Below are positions 13,038 through 21,154 of a stretch of 27,385 nt of DNA, one piece after another (within the stretch, counting starts at the first letter, position 1; each line of letters opens with the position of its first letter). The translations under genes and the position numbers were made by a program. The notes below the pieces were generated by a model. That model did not search any database and had not been told where the DNA came from. It saw only the letters and a program-made list of their open reading frames with translations. The stretch is from an uncultured Bacillota bacterium (GTDB lineage: Bacteria; Bacillota_I; Bacilli_A; Erysipelotrichales; Erysipelotrichaceae): positions 1 to 27,385 of the forward strand of contig CALFPO010000072.1 in the NCBI GenBank assembly GCA_937919165.1. The letters run 5' to 3'.

Positions 13038-13787
13038 ATGGATAAGTTCAAGGTTACATTATGTTGCCCATTTCCAAGAGAAGGATTTGCGGTAGGCAAG
13101 GGCGAACATGTCGCTAATGAGCTTGATGTTCTGGATGAATATCTGAGCGAAGCTGATGGCGATATCGTAGTATTTCCTGAAGGTTTCGTGATCGACTACC
13201 ATCTTGATGAGGCTGTAGAGATCATCAAGAAACGCAAGAAATGGGTAGTCATGGGTGGACAGGACAGCGGCGAACATCAGAGCCTGTATACCCTGCTGGT
13301 AGATCCTGAAAAGGGCGTCATCTACAAGCATGTCAAGACAGCCCTGACAGTTGGCGATGTGAAGATCAACTGCATACAGGGCAAGGAGATCGGAGCAGTC
13401 GATACGCCTTTCTGCAAGATAGGTACCATTCTGTGCTATGAGATACATTTCCCAGAAGTATCAAGAATATGCGCCATTGAGGGAGCATCATTATTGATCA
13501 ATACGATCGGTACCGGCATGTGGCATGAGCAGCAGTATGACGAATGGAATGCCGTAGCAAAGGCCAGAGCCATCGAGAATCGATGTTTCGTAGTTGGCTG
13601 CACACATTTCTGCGATCCTATTCCTATGATGTATGCCTATGACCCACATGGCCATTGCATGGGCATAGCCAGAGAGAAGAATGGCCTTATGACGGTAGAG
13701 ATAGATCTAAGCAGAATAGATGAGAGAGATTTCATGAGGGATCGCAATCCCGGAGCATATAGAAAATTAAGCGAGGAGGAAAGATAA
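13038..13787 (+). CDS. carbon-nitrogen hydrolase (nitrilase superfamily amidase)
   Basis: 249 residues, a single CN-hydrolase domain. The Glu-Lys-Cys triad can be placed: Glu48 in VVFPEGF, a Lys at 97 or 100 in YKHVK, and Cys133 in ILCYEIHFPE. Such enzymes hydrolyse amide or carbamoyl bonds rather than nitriles in most cases. No signal peptide. AAAGGAG precedes the ATG by 7 nt. It stands between phosphorylase pairs and directly before an amidohydrolase (1 nt gap), which suggests it acts on a breakdown product of the freed base. That role is inference: beta-ureidopropionase-like, omega-amidase-like and other amidases share these motifs. Confidence 0.87.
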   Translation: MDKFKVTLCCPFPREGFAVGKGEHVANELDVLDEYLSEADGDIVVFPEGFVIDYHLDEAVEIIKKRKKWVVMGGQDSGEHQSLYTLLVDPEKGVIYKHVKTALTVGDVKINCIQGKEIGAVDTPFCKIGTILCYEIHFPEVSRICAIEGASLLINTIGTGMWHEQQYDEWNAVAKARAIENRCFVVGCTHFCDPIPMMYAYDPHGHCMGIAREKNGLMTVEIDLSRIDERDFMRDRNPGAYRKLSEEER

Positions 13788-13788
13788 T

Positions 13789-15126
13789 ATGAGCTTTTTG
13801 ATCAAGAATGCAGATATTGCGAATTTTGATGATCTTAGCACCAAGACCCAGGACATTTTGATTGAGGATGGCAGATTCAAGAAGATCGCCGACAAGATCG
13901 ATCACAGCGAATGTCCTAAAGCGAGCGTAATTGACGCTCATAACATGCTGGCAGTACCAGGATTTGTGGATTGCCACTCGCATGCCTACCAGACATTCAT
14001 CAAGGGACCTCTTGATGATCTGGTAATCACCGAATGGCTCGTCAAGCTGTTCAAGTTCGAAGATTCAATGTCTGAAGACGATATATACTATGCAACACTG
14101 CTATGTGCCTTGTCAGGACTCAGATTCGGTACGACAACCATCAACGAGATGAGCGGCTATTCATTTATGGATCCTACATTAAAGGCCTTTGAGGATGCAG
14201 GTGTCAGAGTTACCTTCGGTATCTCGACAACCGATGTGCCAGAGAATGACGTTACGCCAATCCTGAGCATTGAAGAAGCATTGAAGCAGACCGAAGAGGT
14301 TTATGCGAAAGCTCATGGCAGAAACAATGGCCTGATGAGAGCTTCGGTTGCTCCTGCAGGACTTCCAGCTGTTTCCAAGGAAATGGCACAGACCATGAAG
14401 AAGTGGGCAGATGAAAGAAACCTCATCTATCATACACACCTTGGCGAAGGCAAGATGGAGACCGAGAATGTCGCTAAGGTCTATGGCTTAGGCGGCGAAG
14501 CTGAAGCTTTGGAAGCTATCGGCGTTCTTGATGAACATACCCTTCTGGCGCACAGCATCTGGCTGAGCGATCATGAGCTTGACATCATCAAGGCTCACGG
14601 CGCCATTCCGGTTCATTGTCCTAACACCAACATGAAGATATCTGACGGTATTCCTAAGATCCACCAGATGCTGCAAAGAGGCATTCCGGTTGCGATGGGC
14701 TGCGATGGCGAAGCATCAAGCGGAACCAAGGACATGATCAGAGAAGGCAAGGCTGGCTCATATCTGCAGAAGGCCATCACCCTTGATCCAACCGCCATGT
14801 CTGCCGGAACAACCTTCAAGATGATGACCATCAATGGCGCAAAGGCCCTGATGTATGATGACCTTGGACTGATCAAGGAAGGCTATCAGGCTGATATGTC
14901 ATTGATCAATATGGAAGACGATCTTTCATTGACCGATAGAGATCATAGAATCGGCAACCTGCTCTATGCCGGAACTGGCCATGCAGTCGATACCGTATTC
15001 TGCGCCGGACAACTGAAGGTCAGAAACAAGAAGATCCAGGGCTTTGATGAACAATATATCATCAATAAGTGCAACGATATGATTCGTAAGCTTAACATAA
15101 AGGCTGGCTACATAAAGGAGGACTAA
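13789..15126 (+). CDS. TRZ/ATZ-type amidohydrolase (nucleobase/nucleoside deaminase-like)
   Basis: 445 residues, the full length for the family. Metal and catalytic residues are visible: HSH at 63-65 followed by Gln68, HTHLGE (215-220), His255 in LLAHSIWLS, and Asp306 in MGCDGEASS. The single-metal HxH-H-D arrangement with the HxHLxE segment fits aminohydrolases such as MTA/SAH deaminase, guanine deaminase and the triazine hydrolases. It probably deaminates or dehalogenates a heterocyclic ring or nucleoside. In this operon a purine- or pyrimidine-derived substrate is likely. GAGGAGGA precedes the start. The stop is 4 nt before the next phosphorylase. Confidence 0.87.
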   Translation: MSFLIKNADIANFDDLSTKTQDILIEDGRFKKIADKIDHSECPKASVIDAHNMLAVPGFVDCHSHAYQTFIKGPLDDLVITEWLVKLFKFEDSMSEDDIYYATLLCALSGLRFGTTTINEMSGYSFMDPTLKAFEDAGVRVTFGISTTDVPENDVTPILSIEEALKQTEEVYAKAHGRNNGLMRASVAPAGLPAVSKEMAQTMKKWADERNLIYHTHLGEGKMETENVAKVYGLGGEAEALEAIGVLDEHTLLAHSIWLSDHELDIIKAHGAIPVHCPNTNMKISDGIPKIHQMLQRGIPVAMGCDGEASSGTKDMIREGKAGSYLQKAITLDPTAMSAGTTFKMMTINGAKALMYDDLGLIKEGYQADMSLINMEDDLSLTDRDHRIGNLLYAGTGHAVDTVFCAGQLKVRNKKIQGFDEQYIINKCNDMIRKLNIKAGYIKED

Positions 15127-15129
15127 TAG

Positions 15130-15963
15130 ATGCCTGTAAGAGAAAAGAAATATACTGACAAAGACGGCAACCTGTATTTCACAGGTTTAAAGGAAGGCGA
15201 CATCGCTGAAACCGTCTTGATGCCAGGCGATCTCAAGAGATCAAAGATCATTGCAGACTGCTTCAAGGAAAACCATTTCGTTAAGGGACAAAGAACCTAC
15301 TACACCTATACCGGTGTTACCCAGAACGATACGCCAATCTCTGTCGTGTCATCTGGCATGGGCCCTTTGGCTGTAAGTACTGTCGCTGAAGAGTGCTCGC
15401 AGATCGGCATGAAGAACCTGATCCGTGTCGGAACAGGCGCTGCCCTTCTGACTGATTATCAGCCAGGACGCATCATCATCGCTACAGGATGCGTAAGAGG
15501 CGATGGCAACTCATATGAGTATGTTCCTGCTGAATATCCAGCAATCGCTGACCCATACGTAACAAAGGCTCTTATCATGGCAGCCAAGGAAATGGGCGAA
15601 GATCCGATCGTTGGTCTGTATAGAGCTCATGACTCATACTATCGTGAGACCAGCACGGCCATGATCGATACCTATGAAAGAATGAAGCCTTGGGTAGATG
15701 CAGGCGTCAAGATGGTTGAGAATGAATCAGCTACCTTGTTTACGGTAGGACCTAGACTTGGACTTAGATGCGGTTCCATCTGCGTATCGCATACATCAAT
15801 GGTAGAGGATACCGTATACTATACAGGACCTAAATCTGAAGAAGCTTATCCAGAGGCATTCGAGCCTGATTTCATGGATAAGAGAATACTTGTATGTTCG
15901 AAGATTGCCGTAAGAGCTACGGAAATCATTGCGGAAATGGAAAAGAAGGGAGTTATCAGATAA
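15130..15963 (+). CDS. nucleoside phosphorylase, PNP/uridine phosphorylase family (canonical, copy B1)
   Basis: 277 residues. MPGDLKR (31-37), IRVGTGAA (98-105), CVRGDGNSYEYVP and VENESATLF (196-204) are intact, so both phosphate and ribose sites should work. GDPxR is GDLKR, a mild change that keeps Gly, Asp and Arg. It resembles A1 most closely (shared CVRG, EYPA-ADPYV and LGLRCG segments), as if the A1/A2 and B1/B2 pairs arose by duplication of a pair. GGAGG lies 9 nt before the ATG. Its stop overlaps the start of the diverged copy B2 by 1 nt (TAATG). Confidence 0.9.
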   Translation: MPVREKKYTDKDGNLYFTGLKEGDIAETVLMPGDLKRSKIIADCFKENHFVKGQRTYYTYTGVTQNDTPISVVSSGMGPLAVSTVAEECSQIGMKNLIRVGTGAALLTDYQPGRIIIATGCVRGDGNSYEYVPAEYPAIADPYVTKALIMAAKEMGEDPIVGLYRAHDSYYRETSTAMIDTYERMKPWVDAGVKMVENESATLFTVGPRLGLRCGSICVSHTSMVEDTVYYTGPKSEEAYPEAFEPDFMDKRILVCSKIAVRATEIIAEMEKKGVIR

Positions 15964-16766
15964 TGGCTGACTTAATCAAGAACGGATTCGATTCAGTGCC
16001 TCAGCTTGAGACTGATGGTACAGTTCACCATCTAGGCATCACTTCAAAAGATATCGGCGATGGCTGCATCCTCACAAGCAATCTTGAGAGGGTTGAGATC
16101 ATCAAGGACGCTTTCGATGACGCCAAGAAGGTTGGAAACAGAAGAGAATATATTACCTATACCGGCAAGTGCCATGGTGTCGATATGTCATGCATGACTA
16201 TTGGCAATGGCTGCATGCCTACAGAGATTGCGGTCGAAGAACTAAGACACGTCGGCTGCACAAACATGATCAAGGTCGGCAGCTGCTATGCCATCGATCC
16301 TAGCATCAAGCCTGGAACGATCTTTGTGCCTACTGGCGCATGCCGTTGCGAAGGCGCAACTCTGGAATATGTGAATATCCAGTATCCAGCTGTCACTGAT
16401 ATAGACATGTTCTTTGCGATCAATGCTGCAGCTAAGGAGCTTGGCATCGAGATCGAGACTGGCATCACCAGAACCCATGATGCATTGTTCCTTGAATCGC
16501 CATTTGCTCATGACGGCGTTGAAGAAAGAATCAAGCCTTGGAGAGAGGTAGGCGTAAGCTGTTCAGATAACGAATGCGCAACTTTGTTGACAGTGGCATC
16601 TATCTTGGGCTCAAAAGCAGCCTGCGTATATGTCGTTACCGATAACCTTTCAACTGGCGAAGCTATGGACTATGAGAAGGATTACCAGAACAAGATAGAG
16701 GATACGATCAAGATCGCTACTTTGGCTCTGTCTAAGATCATCAAGGGTGAAAACTATGAAATATAA
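15963..16766 (+). CDS. phosphorylase-like protein with altered active site (diverged paralogue B2)
   Basis: 267 residues from ATG 15963 in TAATG. An upstream in-frame ATG at 15894 lies inside B1 and is less likely. The fold is retained (HHLGI, TYTGKCHG, NGCMPTEIAVEELRH, YPAVTD, RTHDALF). GDPxR is SNLER (39-43), losing Gly and Asp, RVGT is KVGS (104-107), and VENE is SDNE (201-204). The Arg-to-Lys and first-Glu-to-Asp changes are the same as in A2, so these two form a distinct subtype rather than random decay. It follows a canonical partner as A2 does. Its 3' end overlaps the next gene by 11 nt. Confidence 0.83.
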   Translation: MADLIKNGFDSVPQLETDGTVHHLGITSKDIGDGCILTSNLERVEIIKDAFDDAKKVGNRREYITYTGKCHGVDMSCMTIGNGCMPTEIAVEELRHVGCTNMIKVGSCYAIDPSIKPGTIFVPTGACRCEGATLEYVNIQYPAVTDIDMFFAINAAAKELGIEIETGITRTHDALFLESPFAHDGVEERIKPWREVGVSCSDNECATLLTVASILGSKAACVYVVTDNLSTGEAMDYEKDYQNKIEDTIKIATLALSKIIKGENYEI

Positions 16767-17592
16767 GTCAGCTAAACTAACAAATGCCAATGGCAAGATG
16801 TGGCATATCGGCATCGATGAGAGCGAAGCCGGCAAGCATTTCATTCTTCCTGGCGATCCAGCCAGATGTCCATTGGTAGCTAAAGAATTCGACAAGGTTA
16901 CAGCAGAAGCCGTTTCTAGAGGCAATCCTACCATCACCGGTACCTACAATGACATTCCGGTTTCCGTAATGTCTACAGGCATGGGCCCTATGGCTGTTGC
17001 GATCTGTGTAGAGGAACTGAAGCATCTGGGCGTCAAGACGATGATCCGTATGGGTACTTCTGGCTCTTTGCAGGCCAATATACCTAACAACTCATTCGTC
17101 ATTGCGACTGGTGCCGTAAGAGGCGAGGGCGCAACCAAGGAATATATCCCTGTTGAATATCCAGCCATGGCTGATGTCGACGTTGTATGTGCCTTGAGAC
17201 AGGCGTGCGAAGAATTTGGCGTAAAGCCATATCTTGGTGTCGTAAGATCGCACGATGCCTTCTATATCGAGTCACCTGGTGCTCATGGTGGACTTGAGGG
17301 TGTCAAGGAAAGAATCCAGGTTTGGGAAGATGCTGGATGCATGGCTGTCGAGAATGAATCAGCAGCTCTGTTTACTGTTGGCTCATTGCTGGGTGGTGTA
17401 AGAACCGGAACTATCCTGCTTTGTGGAGGATACATCGGCGGTTCATATGGCTCGATGTCTACATCTAACGATCCAGATTATGCCAAGAAGGTTGAACTGA
17501 TGACCAAGATTACTTTGAGAGCTATCGAGATCATCGATAAATTGCCTGATCTGGAGGATATCCGCGATGCAGGATCTACTGAAGAAAATTAA
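16756..17592 (+). CDS. nucleoside phosphorylase, PNP/uridine phosphorylase family (canonical, copy C)
   Basis: 278 residues. LPGDPAR (31-37), IRMGTSGS (97-104), VRGEGATKEY and VENESAALF (198-206) are all intact. I start at ATG 16756, which has AAGGGTG 7-13 nt upstream. A GTG three codons earlier (16747) is in the same frame and cannot be excluded. The N-terminal GKMWHIGI resembles A2 and B2 more than A1 and B1, so this may be the ancestral type from which the diverged copies came. It overlaps B2 upstream and the YczE-type membrane gene downstream by 26 nt. Confidence 0.9.
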   Translation: MKYKSAKLTNANGKMWHIGIDESEAGKHFILPGDPARCPLVAKEFDKVTAEAVSRGNPTITGTYNDIPVSVMSTGMGPMAVAICVEELKHLGVKTMIRMGTSGSLQANIPNNSFVIATGAVRGEGATKEYIPVEYPAMADVDVVCALRQACEEFGVKPYLGVVRSHDAFYIESPGAHGGLEGVKERIQVWEDAGCMAVENESAALFTVGSLLGGVRTGTILLCGGYIGGSYGSMSTSNDPDYAKKVELMTKITLRAIEIIDKLPDLEDIRDAGSTEEN

Positions 17593-18223
17593 CTGGAAGT
17601 CATTAGTCGTAAACATTCTTATCTATGTTGTATCGACAGTGCTGTCGCAGTTTGGCATCGGCTGCTACTACGGATGCGGACTGGGAACAGATCCAATCAG
17701 TGTATTCGTTGATGGCCTGCATGGCCAATATGGTCTTAGCTATGGCACAATCTCAACCATCTGCTATGTAGTGCAGACAATCCTGATCTTCCTGTTTGAA
17801 AGGAAATATCTGGGAATAGGTACATTGATCGGTACCTTCATCGGCGGTCCATTGCTGGACTATGCCGAGACCTTTGTCAGAGTGACTTTCCCTCAGGAAA
17901 CCACATCCTTGACTGTCAAGGCCATCATCCTGCTTGTGGCGCTCATCACCACCGGCATCGGATATGCCTTGAGCATCGCCTGTGACCTAGGAATTGGACC
18001 TTTCCAGTTCTGGCCAATCTGGTTCAACGACATATTCCATCTCGATCTGAAGTATACGCAGATCATATCTGACGCTATTTTCTTCCTGATCGGCTGGATA
18101 TTGGGCGGAACAGTTGGTTTAGGCACATTTGTGGGAGTTTTCCTGACTGGATATGTTCTGGAATGGACACTTTCCAAGATTGATGGTCCAATCAAGAAAC
18201 TTGGTCCGATCATCAGCAAATAA
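17567..18223 (+). CDS. YczE/YyaS/YitT-type integral membrane protein
   Basis: 218 residues with about five hydrophobic segments (roughly 13-32, 57-76, 81-97, 119-143 and 166-198). Two inverted-repeat-like motifs, GCGLGTDPISVFVDGL (37-52) and CDLGIGPFQFWPIWF (139-153), are characteristic of this poorly understood family. GGAGG lies 9 nt before ATG 17567, inside the upstream gene. It closes the phosphorylase operon. A transport role for a product of the pathway, such as a free base, pentose derivative or ammonium-related metabolite, is a guess from context. No member has an assigned substrate that I can apply here. Confidence 0.8.
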   Translation: MQDLLKKINWKSLVVNILIYVVSTVLSQFGIGCYYGCGLGTDPISVFVDGLHGQYGLSYGTISTICYVVQTILIFLFERKYLGIGTLIGTFIGGPLLDYAETFVRVTFPQETTSLTVKAIILLVALITTGIGYALSIACDLGIGPFQFWPIWFNDIFHLDLKYTQIISDAIFFLIGWILGGTVGLGTFVGVFLTGYVLEWTLSKIDGPIKKLGPIISK

Positions 18224-18224
18224 T

Positions 18225-18246
18225 AGGAAAAACAAAAGATTTTCCT
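18225..18246 (+). terminator. weak hairpin after the phosphorylase operon
   Basis: 7-bp stem AGGAAAA/TTTTCCT with an 8-nt loop, followed by TGTTATTG. The T-run is poor, so read-through into the transporter genes is likely. Confidence 0.4.
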
Positions 18247-18275
18247 TGTTATTGCAATGATATAAATGATAGAAT
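18246..18275 (+). promoter_or_regulatory. probable promoter of the nucleoside transporter operon
   Basis: TTGTTA (18246-18251) and TAGAAT (18270-18275) are 18 nt apart in an AT-rich 146-bp gap. This would give the binding protein its own start, with a leader of about 90 nt. Confidence 0.4.
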
Positions 18276-18369
18276 TTATTTGGAAATATAAGGACTATTT
18301 TTTGAAGTGATAATTTTAGCTACTGGAATGGTCATTTATGCTTTCCAAAATAAGAAAGAAGGAGACAAA

Positions 18370-19542
18370 ATGAAAAAATTTCTTACTTTAGTACTCGCTG
18401 TTCTTATGGCTTGCACCTTATTCGGATGCAGCAAGAAGGAAGCTGGTACTGATGAGCCAAAGGCTGCTGAAGATGATTACGATGTAGTATTCTTAGCTGA
18501 CTTAGGTTCAATTTACGATGGTGGCTTCAACGAGCACTCATTCTATGGTATTAGAGATTATTGCGAAGAAAAAGGTTTGAAGTACACTTACTTACAGCCT
18601 GCAGGTAACGATGATGCATCAAGAGTTACTATCTTCGAACAGGCCGTTAATCAGATGAAGGCTGAAGTTCTGGTAGCTGTTGGCTTCTTATGGGATGCTG
18701 CATTATGCCAGCAGATTCCTAACTACCCAGATACAAAAGTTATCTTCGTAGATGCTGATGACCTGTACAACATCGACTATGACTATGATGGCGTTGATGA
18801 TTCTCTTGAACATCAGGACAACTTAGCAATGATCACATTCGCTGAACAGGATTGTGGTTTCATGGCTGGTTATGCTGCTGTTATGGATGGATATACTAAG
18901 TTAGGCTTCTTCGGTGGTATGGCTGTTCCAGCTGTTATCAGATTCGGTTATGGCTGGTTAGAGGGTGCTGAAGCTGCTGCTAAGGAATTAGGTTATGCAG
19001 ATGGTGCTATTGAATGTAAGTATTACTACACTGGCACATTCGATGCTTCACCAGACCAGGTTACATTCGTAAGTAACTGGTACACAGAAGGTACAGAAGT
19101 TGTATTCTCATGTGGTGGTACAATCGTTAACTCTGTAATCACTGCTGCTCATGATGGCGAAAACCGCAAGATCGTCGGCGTTGATACAGATGAATACTAC
19201 ACTAGAGCAGCTGTTGAAGGCGGAACTGAAGATCTGATCATCACTTCTGCTATGAAGTCTCTTGAAAACACTATCTATGATGCAGTTAAGGCTGCTTATG
19301 CTGGTGGTGCTGATTGGGCTAGATACACTGACGCTGGTCTGTTAAGATTAGGCGCTAAGGAATCTGCTGCTATTATCGCTCCATACAGAGCTGAAAACTG
19401 GAGAGTATTCACTCAGGAACAGTACGATGCTGTAAATGCTAAGGTTGTTGAATTACATGACTCTCTGTCAACAGATGTAAAGACTATTGATGAAGTAAAG
19501 GCTGGCTTGTCAAAAGTTACAGTTACTTATATCGAGAAATAG
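18370..19542 (+). CDS. bmpA: BmpA-family nucleoside-binding lipoprotein of ABC transporter
   Basis: 390 residues starting at MKKFLTLVL, with AGGAG 7 nt upstream. An in-frame start at 18307 lies in the promoter region and is rejected. The signal peptide ends in the lipobox LFGC, and Cys20 would be lipid-modified and anchor the protein outside the membrane. The mature part is a BmpA/Med-type periplasmic-binding fold (DLGSIYDGGFNEHSFYGI, GVDTDEYYTRAA). The family binds purine and pyrimidine nucleosides. It heads the ATPase-permease-permease genes. Leucine is mostly TTA and Val/Ala/Gly codons mostly end in T, unlike the upstream operon. That fits either high expression or separate origin. Confidence 0.92.
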   Translation: MKKFLTLVLAVLMACTLFGCSKKEAGTDEPKAAEDDYDVVFLADLGSIYDGGFNEHSFYGIRDYCEEKGLKYTYLQPAGNDDASRVTIFEQAVNQMKAEVLVAVGFLWDAALCQQIPNYPDTKVIFVDADDLYNIDYDYDGVDDSLEHQDNLAMITFAEQDCGFMAGYAAVMDGYTKLGFFGGMAVPAVIRFGYGWLEGAEAAAKELGYADGAIECKYYYTGTFDASPDQVTFVSNWYTEGTEVVFSCGGTIVNSVITAAHDGENRKIVGVDTDEYYTRAAVEGGTEDLIITSAMKSLENTIYDAVKAAYAGGADWARYTDAGLLRLGAKESAAIIAPYRAENWRVFTQEQYDAVNAKVVELHDSLSTDVKTIDEVKAGLSKVTVTYIEK

Positions 19543-19564
19543 TTTAGAAAACAATCATTATGAC

Positions 19565-19594
19565 TAAGAAGGTGTGCATAAGCACACCTTCTTA
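19565..19594 (+). other. strong intercistronic hairpin between bmpA and the ATPase gene
   Basis: A perfect 13-bp stem, TAAGAAGGTGTGC/GCACACCTTCTTA, with loop ATAA. It is followed by CCTTTAAAAG rather than a T-run, so it is a poor terminator. It could protect the bmpA 3' end or cause partial termination, giving more binding protein than ATPase. Confidence 0.7.
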
Positions 19595-19618
19595 CCTTTA
19601 AAAGAAAGGTTTAATATT

Positions 19619-21154
19619 ATGGGAAATGTTGAAAACATTATTGAATTTCGTCATATAACAAAAAGATTCCCAGGTATAATTGCTTGCAATGATATCAATT
19701 TAGATATCAGAAAAGGCGAAATTCATGCATTACTTGGAGAAAATGGTGCTGGTAAGTCTACGCTTATGTCAGTGCTGTTTGGTATGTACACGCCTGAAGA
19801 AGGTCAGATTTTCATCAGAGGAAAAGAAGCCAATATCTCTAATCCTCGTGTTGCAACTGAACTAGGTATCGGTATGGTTCACCAGCACTTTAAACTGGTT
19901 CAGAATTACAGTGTTTTGCAGAATATTGTATTAGGACAGGAATCTACTAAGGGCGCATTCTTAGATATGAAGACTGCAAGAGAAAAAGTTGTTGAGCTTT
20001 CAAAAAAATATGGACTTGCAGTAGATCCTGATGCATTAATCGAAAATATTACAGTAGGTCAACAGCAACGTTGCGAAATCTTGAAGATGCTTTATAGACA
20101 AGCAGAAATATTGATTTTCGATGAGCCTACTGCAGTATTGACTCCACAAGAAATCGACGAGTTGATGGAGATCATGAAAGGTTTGGCTAAAGAAGGCCAT
20201 ACAATTCTGTTTATCTCTCATAAACTTGATGAAATAAAAAGAGTATCTGACAGAGTTACCGTCCTGCGCAGAGGCAAGCTTGTCAAGACTTTGAACGCTG
20301 CAGATACTACAACCCAGGAAATGGGCGAACTGATGGTTGGCCGTGAAGTAAACTTCCATGTTGACAAAAAGCCAGCTCAACCAAAAGAAGAAGTATTGAA
20401 GGTTGAACATATGACCATCATCAATGGTGAAACCAAAAAGAAGGTTGTAAATGACGTGTCTTTCTCGGTAAGAAAAGGCGAAATCGTTGCAATCGCTGGT
20501 ATTGACGGAAACGGCCAGTCAGAATTGATATATGGTATCACAGGCCTATTGCCAATTAACGAAGGCAAAATAAGCATTAATGGCAAGGATATGACCAAGG
20601 CATCGATTAGAGAAAGAAATCTAATCATGTCACACATTCCTGAGGATAGACATAAGTTCGGTTTGGTTCTTGACTATCCATTGTCATACAACCTGGCATT
20701 AAAGAACTATTTCAAACCAGATTTTGTAAGCAAGGCAGGTTTCCTGAAGTTTGGAAAGATCAATTCATATGCTGATGAAATGATTGAAAAATTCGATATC
20801 AGATCTGGTATGGGTAAGGCTACTATGGCTAGATCAATGTCTGGCGGTAACCAGCAGAAAGCGATCGTAGCTAGAGAAATAGACCAGAACGCTGATGTTT
20901 TGGTAGCTGTTCAGCCTACAAGAGGTCTGGATGTCGGTGCCATTGAATTTATCCATAAACAGTTGGTAGAACAACGTGATAACGATAAGGCAGTATTGCT
21001 GATGTCGTTTGAACTTGATGAGGTTATGGATGTGGCCGATAGAGTTTTGGTATTATTCGAAGGAGAAATCATGGGTGACCTTGATCCTAAGAAAGTTACT
21101 GTAGAGGAAGTTGGCTTATACATGGCTGGCGTCAAGAGAGAGGAGAAGAAATAA
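19619..21154 (+). CDS. nucleoside ABC transporter ATP-binding protein (NupO-like, two ATPase domains)
   Basis: 511 residues with two ABC domains. Domain 1 is canonical: Walker A GENGAGKST, signature VGQQQR, Walker B ILIFDEPTAVLTP. Domain 2 is degenerate as usual for this family: GIDGNGQSE in place of Walker A, signature MSGGNQQK, and VLVAVQPTRGLD with Gln for the catalytic Glu. It powers uptake together with the two permeases that follow. I start at MGNVENII (ATG 19619), with AGAAAGG 9 nt upstream. An in-frame ATG at 19574 falls inside the hairpin. The stop overlaps the next start by 1 nt (TAATG). Confidence 0.94.
   Translation: MGNVENIIEFRHITKRFPGIIACNDINLDIRKGEIHALLGENGAGKSTLMSVLFGMYTPEEGQIFIRGKEANISNPRVATELGIGMVHQHFKLVQNYSVLQNIVLGQESTKGAFLDMKTAREKVVELSKKYGLAVDPDALIENITVGQQQRCEILKMLYRQAEILIFDEPTAVLTPQEIDELMEIMKGLAKEGHTILFISHKLDEIKRVSDRVTVLRRGKLVKTLNAADTTTQEMGELMVGREVNFHVDKKPAQPKEEVLKVEHMTIINGETKKKVVNDVSFSVRKGEIVAIAGIDGNGQSELIYGITGLLPINEGKISINGKDMTKASIRERNLIMSHIPEDRHKFGLVLDYPLSYNLALKNYFKPDFVSKAGFLKFGKINSYADEMIEKFDIRSGMGKATMARSMSGGNQQKAIVAREIDQNADVLVAVQPTRGLDVGAIEFIHKQLVEQRDNDKAVLLMSFELDEVMDVADRVLVLFEGEIMGDLDPKKVTVEEVGLYMAGVKREEKK

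Noticed and set aside
15894..15962. A 23-codon N-terminal extension of phosphorylase-like B2
   Set aside because: It lies inside the B1 coding region and shows no family similarity. ATG 15963 in TAATG fits the coupling style of the operon.
18307..18369. A 21-codon N-terminal extension of BmpA
   Set aside because: The chosen ATG 18370 has a strong AGGAG site and starts a proper lipoprotein signal peptide, which the extension would spoil.
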